A stretch of DNA of 64,000 nt from Paracidovorax avenae ATCC 19860 (GTDB lineage: Bacteria; Pseudomonadota; Gammaproteobacteria; Burkholderiales; Burkholderiaceae_C). The number at the start of each line of letters is the position of its first letter. Position 1 is the stretch's first letter. Both the position numbers and the translations under genes were made by a program. The DNA is taken from the NCBI RefSeq assembly GCF_000176855.2, contig NC_015138.1, positions 1,364,001-1,428,000 on the forward strand, read 5' to 3'. Under the pieces are notes generated by a model. That model was not told the DNA's origin, made no database searches, and saw nothing but the letters and a program-made list of their open reading frames with translations. Shown here piece by piece: positions 8,426 to 18,871 of this stretch.

Positions 8426-9286
8426 CTACGTGTCGAGCGCCTTGCGCACCCCCCGCAGGAAGTCCACGGCCAGGGGCACGACCCGTTCGTGGGGCTGGTC
8501 GTCCAGCAGTTGGATGATGCGGCTGCCGATCACCACGGCATCCGCGACGCGGCCGATGGCTTGCGCGGTGGCCGCATCGCGGATGCCGAAACCCACGCCG
8601 ACGGGGATGTGCACATGGCGGCGGATCACCGGCAGCATCGCTTCCACGGCCGAGGTGTCGAGGGCGCCCGATCCGGTCACGCCCTTGAGCGAGACGTAGT
8701 ACACGTAGCCGCTCGCGACGCGCGCCACCTGCTGCATGCGCTGCTCCGTGCTGGTGGGCGCCAGCAGGAAGATCAGGTCCATGCCCTGTGCGCGCAGCCG
8801 GGCGGCGAAGTCCTCGCATTCCTCGGGGGGGTAGTCCACGATCAGCACCCCGTCCACGCCGGCCTGGGCCGCGTCGCGCACAAAGGCGTCCTCGCCGTGG
8901 CGCTGGTCGTAGCGCTCCACCGGGTTGGCATAGCCCATGAGCACCACCGGGGTCTTCGTGTTGCGCTGGCGGAACTCGCGCACATAGCCGAGCACCTGGG
9001 CCATGCCCACGCCCAGGGAGAGGGCCTTTTCCCCGGCCTTCTGGATCACCGGGCCGTCGGCCATGGGGTCGGAGAATGGAACGCCGAGTTCGATCACGTC
9101 GGCGCCGGCCTCGACCATGCCGTGCATCAGCGCAGGCGTGATGTCCGCGAACGGGAAGCCGGCGGTCACGTAGGGAATGAGGGCCTTGCGGCCGCGGGCC
9201 TGCAGGTCGGCGAACGTCGCCCCGATGCGGCCCTGGGCGGGCGCCGTCGCTGCCGGGGGCGCGGAAGTCGTCATGTCGGTGCTCAT
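8426..9286 (-). CDS. trpA: Tryptophan synthase alpha chain
   Basis: TrpA, 286 residues. The start at 9286 ([11 protein letters not shown]) overlaps the trpB stop as ATGA; a second ATG at 9274 is possible. TIM-barrel landmarks are [18 protein letters not shown] (catalytic Glu), [10 protein letters not shown] (catalytic Asp), LLAPTST and the phosphate-binding GVGFGI and ADAVVIGS. It cleaves indole-3-glycerol phosphate to indole, which is channelled to TrpB. The N-terminus carries about 15 extra Ala/Pro/Thr residues before [11 protein letters not shown]. Confidence 0.97.
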   Translation of the reverse strand: MSTDMTTSAPPAATAPAQGRIGATFADLQARGRKALIPYVTAGFPFADITPALMHGMVEAGADVIELGVPFSDPMADGPVIQKAGEKALSLGVGMAQVLGYVREFRQRNTKTPVVLMGYANPVERYDQRHGEDAFVRDAAQAGVDGVLIVDYPPEECEDFAARLRAQGMDLIFLLAPTSTEQRMQQVARVASGYVYYVSLKGVTGSGALDTSAVEAMLPVIRRHVHIPVGVGFGIRDAATAQAIGRVADAVVIGSRIIQLLDDQPHERVVPLAVDFLRGVRKALDT

Positions 9287-10554
9287 GCTGCGGGTCCTCC
9301 CTTGACGGCATGGCCCCGCATGGACGGGCGGTCGTAGAAGTCCACGCCCGAGAGATCCGCCACCGTGCCGATGTCCTTGTCCCCGCGGCCTGACAGGTTC
9401 ACGAGGATGGACTGGTCGGCGCGCAGGGTCTTGGCGAGCTGCATCGCATAGGCCACGGCATGGCTGGACTCCAGCGCCGGGATGATGCCCTCGGTGCGGC
9501 AGAGGTAGTGGAAGGCGTCGAGCGCTTCCTTGTCGGTGATGCCCACGTACTCGGCGCGGCCGATCTCCTGCAGCCAGGCATGCTCGGGCCCGACGCCGGG
9601 GTAGTCCAGGCCGGCGCTGATGCTGTGGGTCTCCGTGATCTGGCCGTTCTCGTCCTGCAGGATGAAGGTGCGGTTGCCGTGCAGCACGCCCGCGCTGCCG
9701 CGCTGCAGCGATGCCGAATGCTTGCCGCTGTCCAGCCCCTCGCCGGCGGCTTCCACGCCGATGAGGCGCGTCTTCTCGTGCGGGATGTAGGGATGGAAGA
9801 TGCCCATGGCATTGCTGCCGCCGCCCACACAGGCGATCACCGCGTCCGGGTGCTCGGCGGCGATGCGCTGCTCCTCCAGCATGCCGGGCATCTGCGCGAG
9901 GCATTCGGTGCCGATCACGCTCTGGAAGTCGCGCACCATCATGGGATAGGGGTGCGGGCCCGCCACCGTGCCGATGATGTAGAAGGTGTTGTCCACGTTC
10001 GCGACCCAGTCGCGCATGGCCTCGTTGAGCGCGTCCTTGAGCGTGCGGCTGCCCGACTCCACGGGCACCACGGTGGCGCCCAGCAGCTTCATGCGATAGA
10101 CGTTCGGGCTCTGGCGCTTCACGTCTTCCGCGCCCATGTACACCACGCATTCGAGGCCGTAGCGCGCGCAGATGGTGGCGGTGGCCACGCCGTGCTGGCC
10201 CGCGCCGGTCTCGGCGATCACGCGCGGCTTGCCCATGCGGCGGGCGAGCATGGCCTGGCCGATCACGTTGTTGATCTTGTGCGCGCCCGTGTGGTTGAGG
10301 TCTTCCCGCTTGAGGAAGATCTGCGCGCCACCCATTTCGCGGCTCATGCGGGCGGCATGGTAGATGGGCGAGGGCCGGCCCACGAAGTGCGCGAGTTCGC
10401 TGTGGAATTCCTTCAGGAACTCCGGGTCGTTCTGGTAGCGCGCATACGCCTCGCGCAGCTCGGTGAGGGCATGCGTGAGCGTCTCGCTCGCGAAACTGCC
10501 GCCATAGCGGCCGAAGTGGCCCGAAGCGTCGGGCTGTTGGTAGGAAAGCATCAA
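9283..10554 (-). CDS. trpB: Tryptophan synthase beta chain
   Basis: TrpB, 423 residues. The PLP-binding lysine is in [11 protein letters not shown], the phosphate cup in [17 protein letters not shown], and the catalytic-Glu region in [13 protein letters not shown]. It condenses indole with serine to tryptophan as a TrpA2B2 complex in the cytoplasm. Its start overlaps the trpF stop by 4 nt and its stop overlaps the trpA start, so trpF-trpB-trpA is one translationally coupled operon. Confidence 0.98.
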   Translation of the reverse strand: MMLSYQQPDASGHFGRYGGSFASETLTHALTELREAYARYQNDPEFLKEFHSELAHFVGRPSPIYHAARMSREMGGAQIFLKREDLNHTGAHKINNVIGQAMLARRMGKPRVIAETGAGQHGVATATICARYGLECVVYMGAEDVKRQSPNVYRMKLLGATVVPVESGSRTLKDALNEAMRDWVANVDNTFYIIGTVAGPHPYPMMVRDFQSVIGTECLAQMPGMLEEQRIAAEHPDAVIACVGGGSNAMGIFHPYIPHEKTRLIGVEAAGEGLDSGKHSASLQRGSAGVLHGNRTFILQDENGQITETHSISAGLDYPGVGPEHAWLQEIGRAEYVGITDKEALDAFHYLCRTEGIIPALESSHAVAYAMQLAKTLRADQSILVNLSGRGDKDIGTVADLSGVDFYDRPSMRGHAVKGGPAA

Positions 10555-11321
10555 TCGTTCTTCGCAAAATGCCCATCGGCCGCGCGCACGGCGGCGATGA
10601 AGCGTTGGATCTTGCCGGCGTCCTTGATGCCCCGCAGCGGACGGCCGTCGGGGCCTTCGGCTTCCACGCCGGAACTGACGTCAACCGCGAGCGAAAGGCC
10701 GCGCGGCCGCACCTGCAAGATGCCATCGGTCACGTTTGCAGGCGTGAGTCCACCAGACAAAACGAGGTGAGAGCCGACGCTTGGTGGAAGGAGTGACCAA
10801 TTGAATGCCTTGCCGCCGCCGCCATAGCCCTCGACATGGGCGTCGAGCAGGATGGCCTGGGCGTGAGAGTACTGCTCGGCGAATTGTACGAGGTCGAACG
10901 CTGGGGCGTGCGCGTCCAGGGGAATGCGGGCCGCCCGAACGAAGGGCCGCCGTCCCCCGCCAGCTGCGGCCTGGCAGGCCTCGGGGCTTTCGTCGCCGTG
11001 GAATTGCAGGGTGGCGCCGGGGATCTCGTCGCAGGCGGCCGCCACCTCCGCGGCTCCGGCATTCACGAACAGGAGCACGGGCGTGACGAAGGGAGGCAGG
11101 CGGCGCGCGAGCGCGGCAGCACGCTGCACGGTCACTGCGCGCGGGCTTTTCGGATACAGCACGAATCCCACCGCATCGGCTCCGGCCTGGACGGCGGCGT
11201 CCAGGTCCTGCTCGCGGGTGATGCCGCAGATCTTGATGCGCGTGCGGGGGGCTGGGGCGTCGCCGCGCCGGCTTTCCGGCTGGGGCGTGTCGGGGGCGGA
11301 TGAAGGCATGGGCGAAGACAT
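10551..11321 (-). CDS. trpF: Phosphoribosylanthranilate isomerase
   Basis: About 256 residues from the ATG at 11321. The N-terminal region before [15 protein letters not shown] is a poorly conserved Pro/Ser/Arg stretch, and the ATG at 11309 is an equally plausible start because neither has a clear ribosome-binding site. Family motifs are KICGITR (catalytic Cys), [18 protein letters not shown] (with QFHG), and [10 protein letters not shown] followed by AVDVSSGVE (catalytic Asp and phosphate site). It performs the Amadori rearrangement of PRA to CdRP in tryptophan synthesis. It overlaps trpB by 4 nt. Confidence 0.95.
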   Translation of the reverse strand: MSSPMPSSAPDTPQPESRRGDAPAPRTRIKICGITREQDLDAAVQAGADAVGFVLYPKSPRAVTVQRAAALARRLPPFVTPVLLFVNAGAAEVAAACDEIPGATLQFHGDESPEACQAAAGGGRRPFVRAARIPLDAHAPAFDLVQFAEQYSHAQAILLDAHVEGYGGGGKAFNWSLLPPSVGSHLVLSGGLTPANVTDGILQVRPRGLSLAVDVSSGVEAEGPDGRPLRGIKDAGKIQRFIAAVRAADGHFAKND

Positions 11322-11407
11322 GGAGGTATGCGGATGGGTCTGCCGCAGGCGCGTACCGGGCCCGCCGGGCGCCGGGCAATGCAACGGTTCAGCCGCGGGG
11401 CCTGCCG

Positions 11408-12244
11408 TCAGGGCAGCCAATCATACGCAGCGGTGCGATCGGGCAGTCCCCAGGCCGGATCGTAGAGCGGGCCGAGAAAGTACAGGCCATCCGGAGAGAA
11501 CGTGGGCGCCGCCGCGTCCCGCGAGCGCGCCTGCAGCACGGCGTGCATCCAGTCTGCCGGATGCTGCCCCTGGCCGACCGCCACGAGGCATCCCATGATG
11601 TTGCGCACCATGTGGTGCAGGAAGGCATTGCCCTCGAACTCGAACCGCCAGTAGCAGGTGGGCACGTCGCCACGGTCGCCCGAGGCCTGGCCTGCCGGCA
11701 CCCCGCCCGTGCCGCGCTGCGTGATCTCGATGCGGCGCAGCGTCTTGACGGGGGATTTGGCCTGGCATGCGGAGGCGCGGAAGGAGGTGAAATCGTGTTC
11801 GCCAAGGAGGTGCCGCGCGGCGGCACGCATGGCGTCCCCATCCAGGGCGTGGAACACCCAGCCCACCCGTCCCGATTCAACGCTCGGGCGCACGGGGGAC
11901 TGCAGCAGCACGTAGGCGTACCGGCGGGCCGTGGCGCTGGCGCGCGAATGGAACGCCTCCGGCACGGGGCGGGCCCACTGCACGGCGATATCCGGCGGCA
12001 GGAATGTGTTGGTGCCACGCACCCAGGAGAACGGCATCCGGTCCAGCGGCGTATCGAAATGCACCACCTGCATGAGGCCGTGCACCCCGGCATCCGTGCG
12101 CCCGGCACAAATCGTGGAGACCTCGTGCGTGGCGAAGCGCGCGAGGGCCGCCTCCAGGCGGTCCTGCACGGTCGCGCCGCCGGGCTGGCTCTGCCAGCCG
12201 CGGTAGGCGGAGCCGTTGTAGCTGACGCCCAGCGCCACCCTCAT
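11408..12244 (-). CDS. truA: tRNA pseudouridine(38-40) synthase
   Basis: TruA, 278 residues starting at 12244 ([20 protein letters not shown]). The catalytic aspartate is in the motif [20 protein letters not shown]. The C-terminal part carries [18 protein letters not shown], typical of the family. It isomerises uridines 38-40 in the anticodon stem-loop of several tRNAs. It lies between fimV and trpF on the same strand, 49 nt from fimV, and is a usual member of this operon in betaproteobacteria. Confidence 0.97.
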   Translation of the reverse strand: MRVALGVSYNGSAYRGWQSQPGGATVQDRLEAALARFATHEVSTICAGRTDAGVHGLMQVVHFDTPLDRMPFSWVRGTNTFLPPDIAVQWARPVPEAFHSRASATARRYAYVLLQSPVRPSVESGRVGWVFHALDGDAMRAAARHLLGEHDFTSFRASACQAKSPVKTLRRIEITQRGTGGVPAGQASGDRGDVPTCYWRFEFEGNAFLHHMVRNIMGCLVAVGQGQHPADWMHAVLQARSRDAAAPTFSPDGLYFLGPLYDPAWGLPDRTAAYDWLP

Positions 12245-12293
12245 GGCCGCCCGCCCGTGCGCCGGGCCCGCCCGGTCGCGGACTGTCCGGCCA

Positions 12294-15128
12294 TCAACCC
12301 AGTTCGGCCAGCAGGCGCTGTGCCCGGGCCTTGAGCGCGCCCGAGGATTCCGCGATGACTTCCTCGACCAGGGTGCGAGCGCCTTCGGCGTCCCCGATGG
12401 CGTTGAACTCTTCGGCCAGCGCCAGCTTGGTGGCCAGTGGGTCGTCCGGCAGCCCTGCGGCGTCGCCGGCCGCTTCTCCGGACTCCATGGCGGCAGCGGC
12501 AGGCTCTGCGCCAGCCGCGGGCGGCTCCACGCGACCAGCGGAGGGCGCGTCCAGGTCCAGCGACAGATCGCCCAGGTCGAATTCGAGCGGTACGGGAGCG
12601 GAGGCGGGAGCGGCCTCCGGCTCCAGCGAGGCATGGGCCGAGTCTGCCAGCGACAGGTCATCGGGGAAGTCCAGTTCCGGCGCCGGCGCTGGCGCGGACT
12701 GCGGGGCGGCACTGCCGGCCATCGGCAGCGGCGTGGTGGGCAGCGGATCGAACTCCAGCACCGGCTCCGCGGCCTCTGCCGGGGCAGGGGCGGCGCTGGC
12801 TGGCGAGGCCGTCGCTGCCGTGGCCGCCGCTGCGGCGAAGGCTCCGGGTGCCGCGGGAGGCAGGGCGGGCGCCTCGGTCAGCGCGTCGTCCGGTAGGTCG
12901 AGATCCAGGTCCAGGTCGAGATCGGGTGGCATCGCTGCTGCGGTGGCTGCGGCTGCGCCGGCTGCCGCTCCGACCGCGGCGGCACCAGCGGCCGTGCGGC
13001 CGTCGGTCAGGGTGCTGGGGAATCCTTCGGCAGGCAGCGGGTGAGCAGCGTCGTCGTCCAGCATCGGGGGGCGGCCTCCCGGCTGGTACAGGGGATTCTC
13101 CGGATCGATGCTGCGGCCGAGGTCCGCGACGCGGTTCCAGTCCATGCCGTGTCCGTCGGTCAGTCGGAATACGTCCTGGGCCACGGCGTCGAGCGCCTTG
13201 CGGTCCTGCCGCTTGGCGTAGATCTCTGCCAGCTTCACATGCACCGCGGTGCGGTCGGGGCTGTGGCGCAGGGCCTCCTTGAGGATCTCTTCCGCCTGCA
13301 GGTCACGGCCGTAGGCCAGGTAGACATCGGCTTCGGCCACGGGGTCCACGTCACCGCCCGCGTCGAGCTGGCTGGGCGAGTACGCCATGGACGATGCGCC
13401 CGTGGTGAGCTGGCTGCTGGCGGTATCCACGCGCTGCCCGCCGCTCGCACCGAAGAAGGAGTCCGGCTGCAGCTTGCTTTCGAGGAAGGAGCTGTCCACC
13501 GCATTGCGGTTGCGCCGGTTCTGCACCGTCCGGTAAACGCCGTATCCCAGCAGCAGTGCCAGCAGGCCGCCGCCGGCCAGCGGCAGCATCGGGTTCTCCA
13601 GCAGGGAGTCCAGGAATCCGGGCTCTTCCGGCGGCGCGGCCGGGGGCGGCGTTTGCGGGCGCGCAGCCGGAGCCGGGGCGGGCGCTGCAGCGGCCGAGGC
13701 GCCAGATGCAGGGGCGCTGGCCCCTGCGGCCGCAGGGGCCGCCGTTTCCTGCGTTGGAGCCGGCGCTGGGGCAGAGGCCACTGCCGACGCCGCAGCGGCA
13801 GCCGGTGCGGCGGAGGGAGCGCTGGCCGCCGGCGCTGGCGCAGGTGCCGGCGCGGATGCAGCAGGTGCCGGTGCCGATGCCGGGAGGGCGCCTGCCGGCA
13901 CGGCGATGCGGCCGGGTTGTGCGGCCGAGGCGGCCGAGGCAGCACCAGCCGGTGCGGGAGCTCCCGCCGGTGCGGACGCGGCCCCCAGCTTGTTCAGTTC
14001 GGAGATGTTCTTGGACAGCTCGGCCATGCGGGCGGAGTCCGCCCCGGCCTGCTTGTCGCGCGCCAGTTGCTCCTCGGCGGCGCGCTGGCCGCGCATGGCA
14101 CCCTTGGAGAGCGTGAGCTTGTCGGGGGCGGCGGTCGCGGCCTTGCGGTCTTCGACCTGCGTCTGCACGCGGCCGCTGGCCGAGCGTTCGGCCGCAGCCA
14201 CCTCGGCGGAAGGGGCCGCACCGGCGAGACGGCGGCGGAATTCGTTGAAGTCGCGGCTTTGCGCGGCAATGATCTGCCGCGCCTCCGCGGGCGGCGTGGC
14301 GCGGGCCTGCGCCTCGCTCGGGATATCCAGTACCGCGCCCGACTTCATGCGGTTCACGTTGCCGCGGATGAAGGCGTCCGGGTTGGCGCGCATCATGGCC
14401 ACCAGCATCTGGTCCAGCGAGACCCCTGCAGGGCGGTAGGCGCCGGCCAGACGGCCGGCCGTGTCGCCGGGGCGCACCACCACGCTCTCGGCAGCTCCGG
14501 AGGGCGTTGCGGGCGCTGGCGCCGAAGCGGTGGCTGGGCGTTGCGGGCGGGCCGCTGGCGGGGCGGCCGGCGCTGGCGCTGCCGCAGGAGACGGGGCCGG
14601 CGCCTCGGCGCGCGGCTGCGGCGCGGGCACTGCCGGGCGGGACGGAGCCGTGGCCTGCGGCACGGGCGAGGGGGCCGCGCCCGCCTGCGCGGTGGCGGTG
14701 GGGGCCGGCGCCTCGCGGCGGCTGGCAGGAGGGTCGAGCAGCAGCGTATAGCTGCGCACGAGCTGGCCCGCGTTCCAGCTGGTGTCCAGCACCAGATCCA
14801 CGAAGGGATCGTTGACGGGGCGGCTGGTGGTCAGGCGCAGGACCATGGAACCGTCGGCCTTGCGCTGCAGCCGCACCTGCAGGTCGTTGAGGGTGGGGGA
14901 GAACTCCAGGCCCTGCGCACGGTAGGTCTGCGCGGAGGCTGGGGCAGCGCGCAGGGATTCCGCTTCGGCGGCCGTGATCTGCGGCAGGTCGATTTCGGCC
15001 CGCAGCGGTTCGCCCAGTGCCGACTGGACCGACAGGCGCCCCAGGGAAAGGGCACTGGCATCGGAGGTGTAGAAGCCGGTCGAGACGAGGGCCGCCGCGG
15101 CCAGAGCAGATAGTTTCCAACGATGCAT
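12294..15128 (-). CDS. fimV: FimV-type pilus assembly / polar hub protein
   Basis: About 944 residues from 15128 ([11 protein letters not shown]; 15137 is an alternative start). Order of parts: signal peptide ending near TSDASA; conserved FimV N-domain [20 protein letters not shown]; a Pro/Ala linker; a LysM peptidoglycan-binding domain at about 215-270 ([16 protein letters not shown]); a short coiled coil near 360-380; a long Ala/Pro linker; one membrane helix at about 514-533; a cytoplasmic TPR-like region; and the conserved C-terminal FimV motif ending in [13 protein letters not shown]. FimV organises type IV pilus secretins and polar cAMP signalling in relatives, so twitching motility is the expected output. 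The linkers are low-complexity and should vary between strains. Confidence 0.93.
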   Translation of the reverse strand: MHRWKLSALAAAALVSTGFYTSDASALSLGRLSVQSALGEPLRAEIDLPQITAAEAESLRAAPASAQTYRAQGLEFSPTLNDLQVRLQRKADGSMVLRLTTSRPVNDPFVDLVLDTSWNAGQLVRSYTLLLDPPASRREAPAPTATAQAGAAPSPVPQATAPSRPAVPAPQPRAEAPAPSPAAAPAPAAPPAARPQRPATASAPAPATPSGAAESVVVRPGDTAGRLAGAYRPAGVSLDQMLVAMMRANPDAFIRGNVNRMKSGAVLDIPSEAQARATPPAEARQIIAAQSRDFNEFRRRLAGAAPSAEVAAAERSASGRVQTQVEDRKAATAAPDKLTLSKGAMRGQRAAEEQLARDKQAGADSARMAELSKNISELNKLGAASAPAGAPAPAGAASAASAAQPGRIAVPAGALPASAPAPAASAPAPAPAPAASAPSAAPAAAAASAVASAPAPAPTQETAAPAAAGASAPASGASAAAAPAPAPAARPQTPPPAAPPEEPGFLDSLLENPMLPLAGGGLLALLLGYGVYRTVQNRRNRNAVDSSFLESKLQPDSFFGASGGQRVDTASSQLTTGASSMAYSPSQLDAGGDVDPVAEADVYLAYGRDLQAEEILKEALRHSPDRTAVHVKLAEIYAKRQDRKALDAVAQDVFRLTDGHGMDWNRVADLGRSIDPENPLYQPGGRPPMLDDDAAHPLPAEGFPSTLTDGRTAAGAAAVGAAAGAAAATAAAMPPDLDLDLDLDLPDDALTEAPALPPAAPGAFAAAAATAATASPASAAPAPAEAAEPVLEFDPLPTTPLPMAGSAAPQSAPAPAPELDFPDDLSLADSAHASLEPEAAPASAPVPLEFDLGDLSLDLDAPSAGRVEPPAAGAEPAAAAMESGEAAGDAAGLPDDPLATKLALAEEFNAIGDAEGARTLVEEVIAESSGALKARAQRLLAELG

Positions 15129-15223
15129 GTGTGCCATCAGCCGATCAAGTTTGAGCCTTCGCGAAAAGCGCGGAAGCGGGATGAACCCGGTTCCGCGCCC
15201 ACGCGTGAAAATATGTAAAAAGC

Positions 15224-15252
15224 ACCATAGCATCAATGTTTTGCAGTGACAA
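15224..15252 (-). promoter_or_regulatory. Candidate sigma-70 promoter for fimV
   Basis: On the minus strand TTGTCA (15247-15252) and TATGGT (15224-15229) are separated by exactly 17 nt, matching five and four consensus positions. They lie in a locally A/T-richer stretch about 95 nt upstream of the fimV start. The rest of the 262-nt asd-fimV gap shows no gene. Confidence 0.5.
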
Positions 15253-15399
15253 GCGAGGTGCCGGGCCCCGCGCGATCACCTCCATGGGAGGGTCGCGAGA
15301 GGTCGTTTTTGCATGTTGTCGTAGGACAACGACTCGTAACAAAGCGTGCGTGAATCCCGTATCCCGGTTACATCCAGTCCGGGCAGGAAGACGCCGCGA

Positions 15400-16530
15400 T
15401 CAGGCGTCCAGCAGGATGCGCAGCATGCGGCGCAGCGGCTCGGCAGCGCCCCACAGCAACTGGTCGCCGATGGTGAAGGCGCCGATATAGTCCGGGCCCA
15501 TGGCGAGCTGGCGGACGCGGCCGACCGGGATGGTCATCGTGCCGGTCACGGCGACGGGCGTCAGGTCGCGGAGCGTGGCTTCGCGCGTGTTCGGCACCAC
15601 CTTCACCCACTCATTGTCGGCGGCGATCATGGCCTCGATGTCGGCCACGGGCACGTGCTTCTTCAGCTTGAAGGTCAGTGCCTGGCTGTGGCAGCGCATG
15701 GCACCCACGCGCACGCAGAAGCCGTCCACCGGCACGGCCTGGGTGCCGAAGCCTTCGCCCTGGCCGAGGATCTTGTTGGTCTCGGCCATGCCCTTCCACT
15801 CTTCCTTCGACATGCCGTTGCCCAGGTCCTTGTCGATCCAGGGGATCAGGCTGCCACCCAGCGGCACGCCGAAGTTGGCGGTCTCTGCTTCGGAGAGGCT
15901 GCGCTGCTTGGCGATGACCTTGCGGTCGATTTCCAGGATGGCGCTCTTCGGATCGTCCAGCAGCGGGCGCACTTCGGCATTCAGCGTGCCGTACTGCGTG
16001 AGCAGTTCGCGCATGTGCTGCGCACCGCCGCCGCTGGCCGCCTGGTAGGTCTGGGTGCTCATCCATTCGACGAGGCCGGCCTTGTACAGCGCGCCCACGC
16101 CCATGAGCATGCAGCTGACCGTGCAGTTGCCGCCGATCCAGTTCCTGCCGCCCCGGGCGAGCGAATCCTTGATGACGGGCATGTTGACCGGATCGAGCAC
16201 GATCACGGCGTCGTCCTTCATGCGCAGGGTGGAGGCGGCGTCGATCCAGTGGCCCTTCCAGCCTGCATCGCGCAGCTTGGTGAAGACTTCCGTGGTGTAG
16301 TCGCCGCCCTGGGCGGTGAGGATGATGTCGCAGCGCTTGAGGGCGTTGATGTCGAATGCATCCTGCAGCGTGGTTTCGTTCTTCGCCTGTGCCGGGGCCT
16401 TGCCGCCCGCGTTCGAGGTGGAGAAGAAAAGCGGCTCGATGAGGCCGAAATCGCCCTCGGCCTCCATGCGTTCCATCAGGACCGAGCCGACCATGCCGCG
16501 CCAGCCGACCAACCCTACCAACTTGCTCAT
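15400..16530 (-). CDS. asd: Aspartate-semialdehyde dehydrogenase
   Basis: Asd, 376 residues of the proteobacterial type. The NADP-binding loop is [18 protein letters not shown], the catalytic cysteine is in [12 protein letters not shown], and the substrate-binding region [17 protein letters not shown] is intact. It reduces aspartyl phosphate to aspartate semialdehyde, the branch point to lysine/diaminopimelate, threonine, methionine and isoleucine. A Thr-rich 34-codon reading frame and stem-loops occupy the 200 nt in front, suggesting attenuation by an end-product of the same pathway. The 262-nt gap to fimV suggests separate transcription of the two. Confidence 0.97.
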   Translation of the reverse strand: MSKLVGLVGWRGMVGSVLMERMEAEGDFGLIEPLFFSTSNAGGKAPAQAKNETTLQDAFDINALKRCDIILTAQGGDYTTEVFTKLRDAGWKGHWIDAASTLRMKDDAVIVLDPVNMPVIKDSLARGGRNWIGGNCTVSCMLMGVGALYKAGLVEWMSTQTYQAASGGGAQHMRELLTQYGTLNAEVRPLLDDPKSAILEIDRKVIAKQRSLSEAETANFGVPLGGSLIPWIDKDLGNGMSKEEWKGMAETNKILGQGEGFGTQAVPVDGFCVRVGAMRCHSQALTFKLKKHVPVADIEAMIAADNEWVKVVPNTREATLRDLTPVAVTGTMTIPVGRVRQLAMGPDYIGAFTIGDQLLWGAAEPLRRMLRILLDA

Positions 16531-16549
16531 TTCAACGCCCTTTCAGTTT

Positions 16550-16574
16550 AAGAAACAGTGCCCGACCGGGACTG
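16550..16574 (-). terminator. Candidate attenuator terminator ahead of asd
   Basis: In the minus-strand RNA, CAGU-CCC (16574-16568) can pair with GGG-(C)-ACUG (16563-16556) around a GGUC loop with one bulged C. The stem is followed directly by UUUCUU (16555-16550). It lies 20 nt upstream of the asd ATG and downstream of the leader peptide stop, where an attenuator would be. Confidence 0.5.
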
Positions 16575-16577
16575 CTC

Positions 16578-16620
16578 GCCTGGCTCGTCAGGGCCAGGAA
16601 GGGCGCACGACGAACCAGGC
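16578..16620 (-). promoter_or_regulatory. Long leader stem-loop between leader peptide and asd
   Basis: A 12-bp stem forms in RNA between 16620-16609 (GCCUGGUUCGUC) and 16589-16578 (GACGAGCCAGGC), with one G-U pair and a 19-nt loop. Competing pairings exist: CCUGGC within the loop with the 3' arm GCCAGG, and AAGGGC at the end of the leader ORF with GCCCUU in the loop. Mutually exclusive stems of this kind are the hallmark of translation-sensing attenuators. Confidence 0.5.
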
Positions 16621-16624
16621 TGGA

Positions 16625-16729
16625 TCAGCCCTTAATGGTGGTCGTGGTTTTGGTGGTGAATGCGCGCGTGGCCACGCCTGCCAGGGCGGCAGAGGCGGTG
16701 TTCAGGGCGAACGGGCAAGCGGCAAACAT
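16625..16729 (-). CDS. Putative Thr/Lys/Ile-rich leader peptide of asd
   Basis: A 34-residue reading frame, too short for routine gene calling, ends 94 nt before asd. Its last eleven residues read FTTKTTTTIKG: six threonines, two lysines and one isoleucine, all products of the pathway that asd feeds. The layout copies known threonine-operon leader peptides, with a run of regulatory codons, then a stop, alternative stems and a U-tailed hairpin. No Shine-Dalgarno site is visible. A TAAAAT hexamer ends 8 nt before the ATG, so the mRNA may be leaderless. Translation and the regulatory role are inference; the codon run and the stems are direct observations. Confidence 0.55.
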   Translation of the reverse strand: MFAACPFALNTASAALAGVATRAFTTKTTTTIKG

Positions 16730-16737
16730 GAAAGGCG

Positions 16738-16743
16738 ATTTTA
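16738..16743 (-). promoter_or_regulatory. Candidate -10 element for the asd leader transcript
   Basis: TAAAAT (five of six consensus bases) lies 8 nt before the leader-peptide ATG in an otherwise G/C-rich gap. No good -35 hexamer is visible 16-18 nt upstream. Transcription from it would begin at or next to the ATG. Confidence 0.4.
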
Positions 16744-16837
16744 GCGGATGCCCGGGGGCGCGGAGTACGCGGAGATACGCATGCAGGCGGCTGGAGCCTG
16801 GTGCGCGTCGCGGCCGCGCCACAGGTGGCCGCGCTGC

Positions 16838-17602
16838 TCAGCCGCGCAGGACCGAAATGCCCCCGTCCACCAGCATCGCGGTGCCTGTGACGAAGGACGA
16901 TGCGTCCGAAGCCAGGTAGAGCGCCGCCTGCGCGATTTCCGCGGGGCGCGCCAGCCGCCGCAGGGCGTGCAGCCGGGCCACCTGGGCCAGGGCTTCGGGG
17001 CTGCCGTTCATCTCGCGTGCCATCGGCGTGTCGGTTCCGCCGGGCAGCAGCGCATTGACGCGTATTCCCTCGGCGCCATATTCGGCCGCCAGGGCCTGTG
17101 CCAGCCCGATCAGGCCGGACTTGCTGGCCGCGTACGCCGCCACGCCCGCGAACCCGGCGGTGTAGCCGACGAAAGTCGAGGTGAAGATGATGGAGCCGCC
17201 GCCGCGCTCCCGCATGGCCGGGATCTGCTGCCGCGCGCCGAGGAATGCGCTGCCGAGATTGGTGTCCAGCGTGCGGCGCCAGTCGTCCGGATGGATGGCG
17301 GTCGTGGGGCCGAGCGGTCCGAGCGTGCCGGCGTTGTTGAAGGCGATGTCCAGCCCGCCGAACCGCCCGACCGCCTCCTGTACCAGGGCCTCGGCGTAGG
17401 CGGCATCGCAGACGTCGCCGGCCAGTGCGGTGGCCTGCCCGCCGGCATCCCGGATCTCCGCCACGAGCCGGTCCAGTTCCGCCTGCCGCCGCGCTCCGGC
17501 CACGACGCGCGCGCCCTGCTGTGCGAAGAGCAGGGCGGCGGCCCGGCCGATGCCCGAGCTGGCGCCCGTGACGATGGCGATGCGGTGGTCGAGGGAAGAC
17601 AT
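16838..17602 (-). CDS. SDR family oxidoreductase
   Basis: A classical short-chain dehydrogenase of 254 residues, started at 17602 (MSSLDHRIAIVTG). It shows TGASSGIG cofactor loop, NNAG, active-site Ser region IIFTSTF and YAASKSG (Tyr/Lys pair), and a C-terminal VTGTAMLVDGGISV. An Arg-rich segment after strand 2 (VVAGARRQAEL) suggests NADP(H). The substrate is not predictable. It is transcribed with leuB direction but is separated from it by a strong terminator, and from the asd leader by 108 nt. Confidence 0.9.
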   Translation of the reverse strand: MSSLDHRIAIVTGASSGIGRAAALLFAQQGARVVAGARRQAELDRLVAEIRDAGGQATALAGDVCDAAYAEALVQEAVGRFGGLDIAFNNAGTLGPLGPTTAIHPDDWRRTLDTNLGSAFLGARQQIPAMRERGGGSIIFTSTFVGYTAGFAGVAAYAASKSGLIGLAQALAAEYGAEGIRVNALLPGGTDTPMAREMNGSPEALAQVARLHALRRLARPAEIAQAALYLASDASSFVTGTAMLVDGGISVLRG

Positions 17603-17706
17603 GCTGCGGACTCCGGTGCGGTGGTGGAACATGCGCGGAAGTCTGCGCAAGGCCGCTCCGGCCGTCTCGCCGCATCCGGACCCATGATGCGGCCGGGGTG
17701 CAGGCG

Positions 17707-17731
17707 AAAAAAAGCGGCCCCGAGGGCCGCT
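17707..17731 (-). terminator. Rho-independent terminator of the leu operon
   Basis: On the minus strand AGCGGCCC-TCG-GGGCCGCT is a perfect 8-bp stem followed by a T-run (17713-17707), 24 nt after the leuB stop. Confidence 0.9.
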
Positions 17732-17754
17732 GGCAGACAGTGGAAAGGCGGGTA

Positions 17755-18828
17755 TCAGCGCGCCAGGGCCTTCACCACCGCATCGCCCATCTGCGCCGTG
17801 CCGACCTTGGTCGTGCCCTCGCTCCAGATGTCGGGAGTGCGCAGGCCCTGGGCCAGCACGTTCTGCACGGCGGCTTCGATGCGCTGGGCGGCGGCTTCCT
17901 GGTTCAGGCTGAAGCGCAGCATCATGGCGGCCGACAGGATGGTGGCCAGCGGGTTGGCGACGCCCTGGCCGGCAATGTCGGGCGCGCTGCCGTGGCTGGG
18001 TTCGTACAGGCCCTGGTTCTTCGCGTTCAAGCTGGCCGAGGGCAGCATGCCGATCGAGCCCGTGAGCATGGAGGCCTCGTCCGAGAGGATGTCGCCGAAC
18101 ATGTTGCCCGTCACCACCACGTCGAAGGCCTTGGGCTTCTTCACCAACTGCATGGCGGCGTTGTCCACGTACATGTGCTCGAGTTGAACGTCCGGGTACT
18201 GCTGGCCCACTTCGGTGACCACGTCCTTCCAGAACTGGAAGGTCTCCAGCACGTTGGCCTTGTCCACGCTCGTGACCTTCTTGCTGCGCTTGCGCGCGGC
18301 CTGGAAGGCGACATGCGCGATGCGCTCGATCTCCGGGCGGCTGTAGCGCATGGTGTCGAAGGCTTCCTCGGCGCCGGGGAAGTGCCCGTCGGCGGCCGTG
18401 CGGCGGCCGCGCGGCTGTCCGAAGTAGATGTCGCCCGTCAGCTCGCGGATGATGAGGATGTCCAGGCCCGCGACAAGTTCGGGCTTGAGGCTGGAGGCGT
18501 GCGTGAGCTGCTCGTAGCAGATGGCCGGGCGGAAGTTGGCGAACAGGCCCAGGTGCTTGCGCAGGCCCAGGATGGCCTGCTCGGGGCGCAGGGGGCGGTC
18601 GAGCTTGTCGTACTTCCAGTCGCCCACGGCGCCGAACAGCACGGCGTCGGCTTCCTGGGCGAGTTTCAGCGTGGCTTCGGGAAGGGGATGGCCGTGGGCC
18701 TCGTAGGCCGCGCCGCCGACCAGGGCGGACTCCATCTCGAAGGAAAGGTCGAGCGTTTCGAGCACCTTCACGGCCTCGGCCACGATTTCGGGGCCGATGC
18801 CGTCGCCGGGCAGGACTGCGATTTTCAT
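17755..18828 (-). CDS. leuB: 3-isopropylmalate dehydrogenase
   Basis: LeuB, 357 residues. It shows the beta-decarboxylating dehydrogenase signatures [11 protein letters not shown], the Arg-rich substrate site around [19 protein letters not shown] and [14 protein letters not shown], and the NAD-site motif [20 protein letters not shown] with [12 protein letters not shown]. It oxidises 3-isopropylmalate to 2-ketoisocaproate in leucine synthesis. It is the last gene of leuC-lipoprotein-leuD-leuB, 43 nt after leuD. Confidence 0.98.
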   Translation of the reverse strand: MKIAVLPGDGIGPEIVAEAVKVLETLDLSFEMESALVGGAAYEAHGHPLPEATLKLAQEADAVLFGAVGDWKYDKLDRPLRPEQAILGLRKHLGLFANFRPAICYEQLTHASSLKPELVAGLDILIIRELTGDIYFGQPRGRRTAADGHFPGAEEAFDTMRYSRPEIERIAHVAFQAARKRSKKVTSVDKANVLETFQFWKDVVTEVGQQYPDVQLEHMYVDNAAMQLVKKPKAFDVVVTGNMFGDILSDEASMLTGSIGMLPSASLNAKNQGLYEPSHGSAPDIAGQGVANPLATILSAAMMLRFSLNQEAAAQRIEAAVQNVLAQGLRTPDIWSEGTTKVGTAQMGDAVVKALAR

Positions 18829-18871
18829 TGGGTTTTCTCTCGGGTGCGGTTGCGAAGAAGGTCTCGGGGAA

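Noticed and set aside
8426..10726. A 766-codon frame that appears to extend trpA upstream over trpB
   Set aside because: The upstream part is out of frame with real trpB; trpA starts at 9286 with an ATGA overlap, so this is not a fusion.
12900..14750. Repetitive Ala/Pro-coding DNA inside fimV considered as a CRISPR or tandem-repeat array
   Set aside because: Repeats are short, irregular codon repeats of the protein linkers; no uniform repeat-spacer structure.
13041..15113. A 690-codon plus-strand frame opposite fimV
   Set aside because: Arg/Gly-rich mirror of the Ala/Pro linkers of FimV.
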